Positions 4,801 to 5,568 of a DNA stretch of 5,568 nt are shown here, in pieces. Where the stretch lies: NCBI GenBank assembly GCA_020433785.1, contig JAGRCC010000249.1:1-5568 (forward strand), read 5' to 3'. The DNA comes from Anaerolineae bacterium (lineage in GTDB: Bacteria > Chloroflexota > Anaerolineae > 4572-78 > J111). The notes beneath the pieces were generated by a model. It did no database searches, was not told where the DNA came from, and saw nothing but the letters and a program-made list of their open reading frames with translations. Position numbers and translations under genes: made by a program. Numbering within the stretch: position 1 is the stretch's first letter; each line of letters opens with the position of its first letter.

Positions 4801-5568
4801 TGTCGAAAATAGAAGCAGGCCAACTAGAATTAGATCTTAGGTCGATCAACATCGACGAAGTTTGCCAGGCCAGTTTATTGTTTATAAAACAAATGGCTTT
4901 GAAGAAGCAAATTAAGGTTATTTCCACGTTCGACAGCACCATTGATACGATAGAAGGGGACGAACGACGTTTAAAACAGATTTTGGTCAATCTTCTAAGT
5001 AATGCTGCAAAATTTACACCGAGTAAAGGATCAATTGGGCTAGAAGTTGAAAAAGATACAGCTAATAATCTCATTCATTTCATCGTTTGGGATACAGGCA
5101 TTGGTATTTCGAAAGCCGATCAAAAACGGCTCTTTGATCCGTTCGTACAAATTGATAGCAGCTTGGCACGGGAATATGAGGGAACAGGATTGGGGTTAGC
5201 TTTGGTTCAAAGGTTGACTGAAATGCACAATGGTCGGGTAACGGTAGAGAGTGAGGTAGGTAAAGGAAGCCGTTTTACTGTTTCGCTGCCCATTGGAAGA
5301 AATTCAAAAAAAGAACAAACTCCGTTGGCAAAGCAATTAGCAACCGACGAACCACCATCACCGATTAACTGGCCTCAAACTCGAAATGTACCATTGGATA
5401 CGGGTCAGGCTTTGATTTTAGTTGTGGATGATAATGAAGCGAGCAGAATTGCCTTAACAGATCTTTTAAAACACAAAAATTATCAGGTCATCATAGCTAA
5501 AAGTGGCATTGAAGCAATTACGAAAGCAAAAGGAGAACATCCGAACATTATTTTGATGGATGTCCAAA
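1848..5568 (+). CDS. Large soluble hybrid sensor histidine kinase (3' end outside the window)
   Basis: The frame is open for 1,240 codons to the window edge. Domains in order (approximate residues): a weak PAS-like domain (18-116), coiled coil (118-182), PAS (183-284), GAF (299-460), GAF (470-628), PAS (645-755), LOV-like PAS (770-884), HisKA (about 920-990), HATPase_c (about 1035-1149), linker, and the start of a receiver domain (from about 1188). The phospho-acceptor is H933 in SHELRTP. ATP-binding motifs are N1048/N1052 (N box), DTGIGI from D1082 (G1) and GTGLG 1112-1116 (G2). The receiver shows the acidic pair D1194/D1195 and probable phospho-acceptor D1238 just before the edge. No signal peptide or membrane helix is seen, so it should sense cytoplasmic signals. 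The LOV-like domain has Ser816 where LOV proteins have the photoactive Cys. The gene is more AT-rich than the upstream genes. Autophosphorylation and phosphorelay follow from the family; signals and partners are unknown. Confidence 0.95.
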   Translation, partial: MFNLIDLGQVNTEILEELNIGYLLVDKNLRILTSSFLGKNWFINELHPPEGFSVLNLFPELVEFETKLLELGQGLVDRLEVEKIQRGSDNEPEKYFNLVIKPYQNDQATLLFLMTEATDSVALKQELQSEREKTQLLDAAKSEIESELRAAYLKLKSLSKKQTAQLNHTKIELKHRDQQLQILNAIPDLILRVNRDGAILDVKPSEEINLFSESKEFIGKSLAEVLPIKIAQQALQAIDLTFITENTQRFEFQLTIQQRRYDYEARTSVIEKDEVLIIIRDITQRKRVEKERYQYIERLQILREIDRAILESHSSEAIAQATLMQIRQLIPVCSRALVTVFHFDTNEAQIFAVSSTEKTELGLGQRMDIAEYGNIAILKQGSTFITGNLSTTKNKLGIQKKLLNESIQSTVQAPLIAQGQLIGELILGADYPNAFSYEFIEIASEVAARMAIAIQNTHLYNELDQRIEELATLNVIGQTIASTLNLSEILTSITDHVSRLLNVTAASVVLLDRAKSDMWFATAAGEGADFIKGKRLACNQGIVGWVVENGEPALVSDTANDPRFYAAFDEKSGKITRSVLCVPLQAKGRTIGAIEAINKEAGTFNERDLHILSAVAASAATAIENARLYQQAQQEIIERKQAERELDLFFTLSLDMLCIMDIDGYIRRSSPAFEKTLGWTSSELESRPYFDIIHPQDLESTLAERAQLAQGIPTDYFEVRCRHKNGTYRWLAWSIQPGADGILYGVARDVTKQKQTEDLLRSAVQKNSQLAAAIENAPIGVSISDPNQPNHPIVFVNPAFTEITGYSEKEVIGKNSRILHGENTAPQIANEIQKAILTHHTYSCVLLNYRKDGTTFWNELTLSPVFDNEGHLSNFVELVVDVTARKQAQESLVEERALLAQRVEERTAELRAANIELAHAARLKDEFLANMSHELRTPLNAILSMSEILKMETYGSLNDEQKNTLKYIEEGGRHLLALINEILDLSKIEAGQLELDLRSINIDEVCQASLLFIKQMALKKQIKVISTFDSTIDTIEGDERRLKQILVNLLSNAAKFTPSKGSIGLEVEKDTANNLIHFIVWDTGIGISKADQKRLFDPFVQIDSSLAREYEGTGLGLALVQRLTEMHNGRVTVESEVGKGSRFTVSLPIGRNSKKEQTPLAKQLATDEPPSPINWPQTRNVPLDTGQALILVVDDNEASRIALTDLLKHKNYQVIIAKSGIEAITKAKGEHPNIILMDVQ

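Noticed and set aside
3375..5074. Open frames on both strands inside the kinase region (for example 3375-3602, 3661-3900, 4038-4367, 4706-5074)
   Set aside because: They are out-of-frame shadows of a continuous, motif-rich kinase reading frame.

Overview
The window is 5,568 bp of bacterial DNA. It carries the last 32 codons of an unrecognised gene, a divergently transcribed Crp/Fnr-family regulator, a 67-residue zinc-ribbon protein, a long AT-rich structured intergenic region, and most of a very large soluble hybrid histidine kinase whose 3' end lies beyond the window. The style of the kinase (long multi-PAS/GAF, no membrane segments, 'SHELRTPLN' and 'GRHLLALINEILDLSKIEAG' type dimerisation domain), together with the regulator and the small protein, suggests a Chloroflexota (Anaerolineae-like) or cyanobacterial-type genome. 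This is inference from style; no taxonomic marker is present.

Layout. Positions 1-99 (+) are a gene tail. Positions 100-194 are a GC-rich, hairpin-prone gap between convergent genes. Positions 195-881 (-) are the Crp/Fnr regulator. Positions 882-1149 are the divergent promoter region, with a CRP-like palindrome at 1068-1083 and a perfect -10 box at 1105-1110. The spacing puts the palindrome near -41.5, the classic class II activator position. Positions 1150-1353 (+) are the small CxxC...CxxC protein. Positions 1354-1847 are the long gap, which holds two diverged copies of a repeat, a large hairpin and a candidate structured leader overlapping the kinase Shine-Dalgarno. Positions 1848-5568 (+) are the kinase, open to the window edge.

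How it may work together. The regulator keeps the recognition-helix residues (R193, E194, R198) that in E. coli CRP read TGTGA, and a TGTGA-N6-TCACG site lies in front of the divergent small gene. Control of that gene by this or a related regulator is therefore a concrete hypothesis. The regulator lacks the usual cAMP-phosphate arginine and any N-terminal FNR cysteine cluster, so its signal is unknown. The kinase looks like an independent, more AT-rich unit. It combines PAS, coiled coil, PAS, GAF, GAF, PAS, a LOV-like PAS without the photoactive cysteine, HisKA, HATPase and the start of a receiver domain. Its translation may be modulated by its leader.

The most unusual signals are the duplicated leader element with possible SD sequestration, the Cys-less LOV-like domain, and the matched regulator/operator pair in front of an uncharacterised zinc-ribbon miniprotein.
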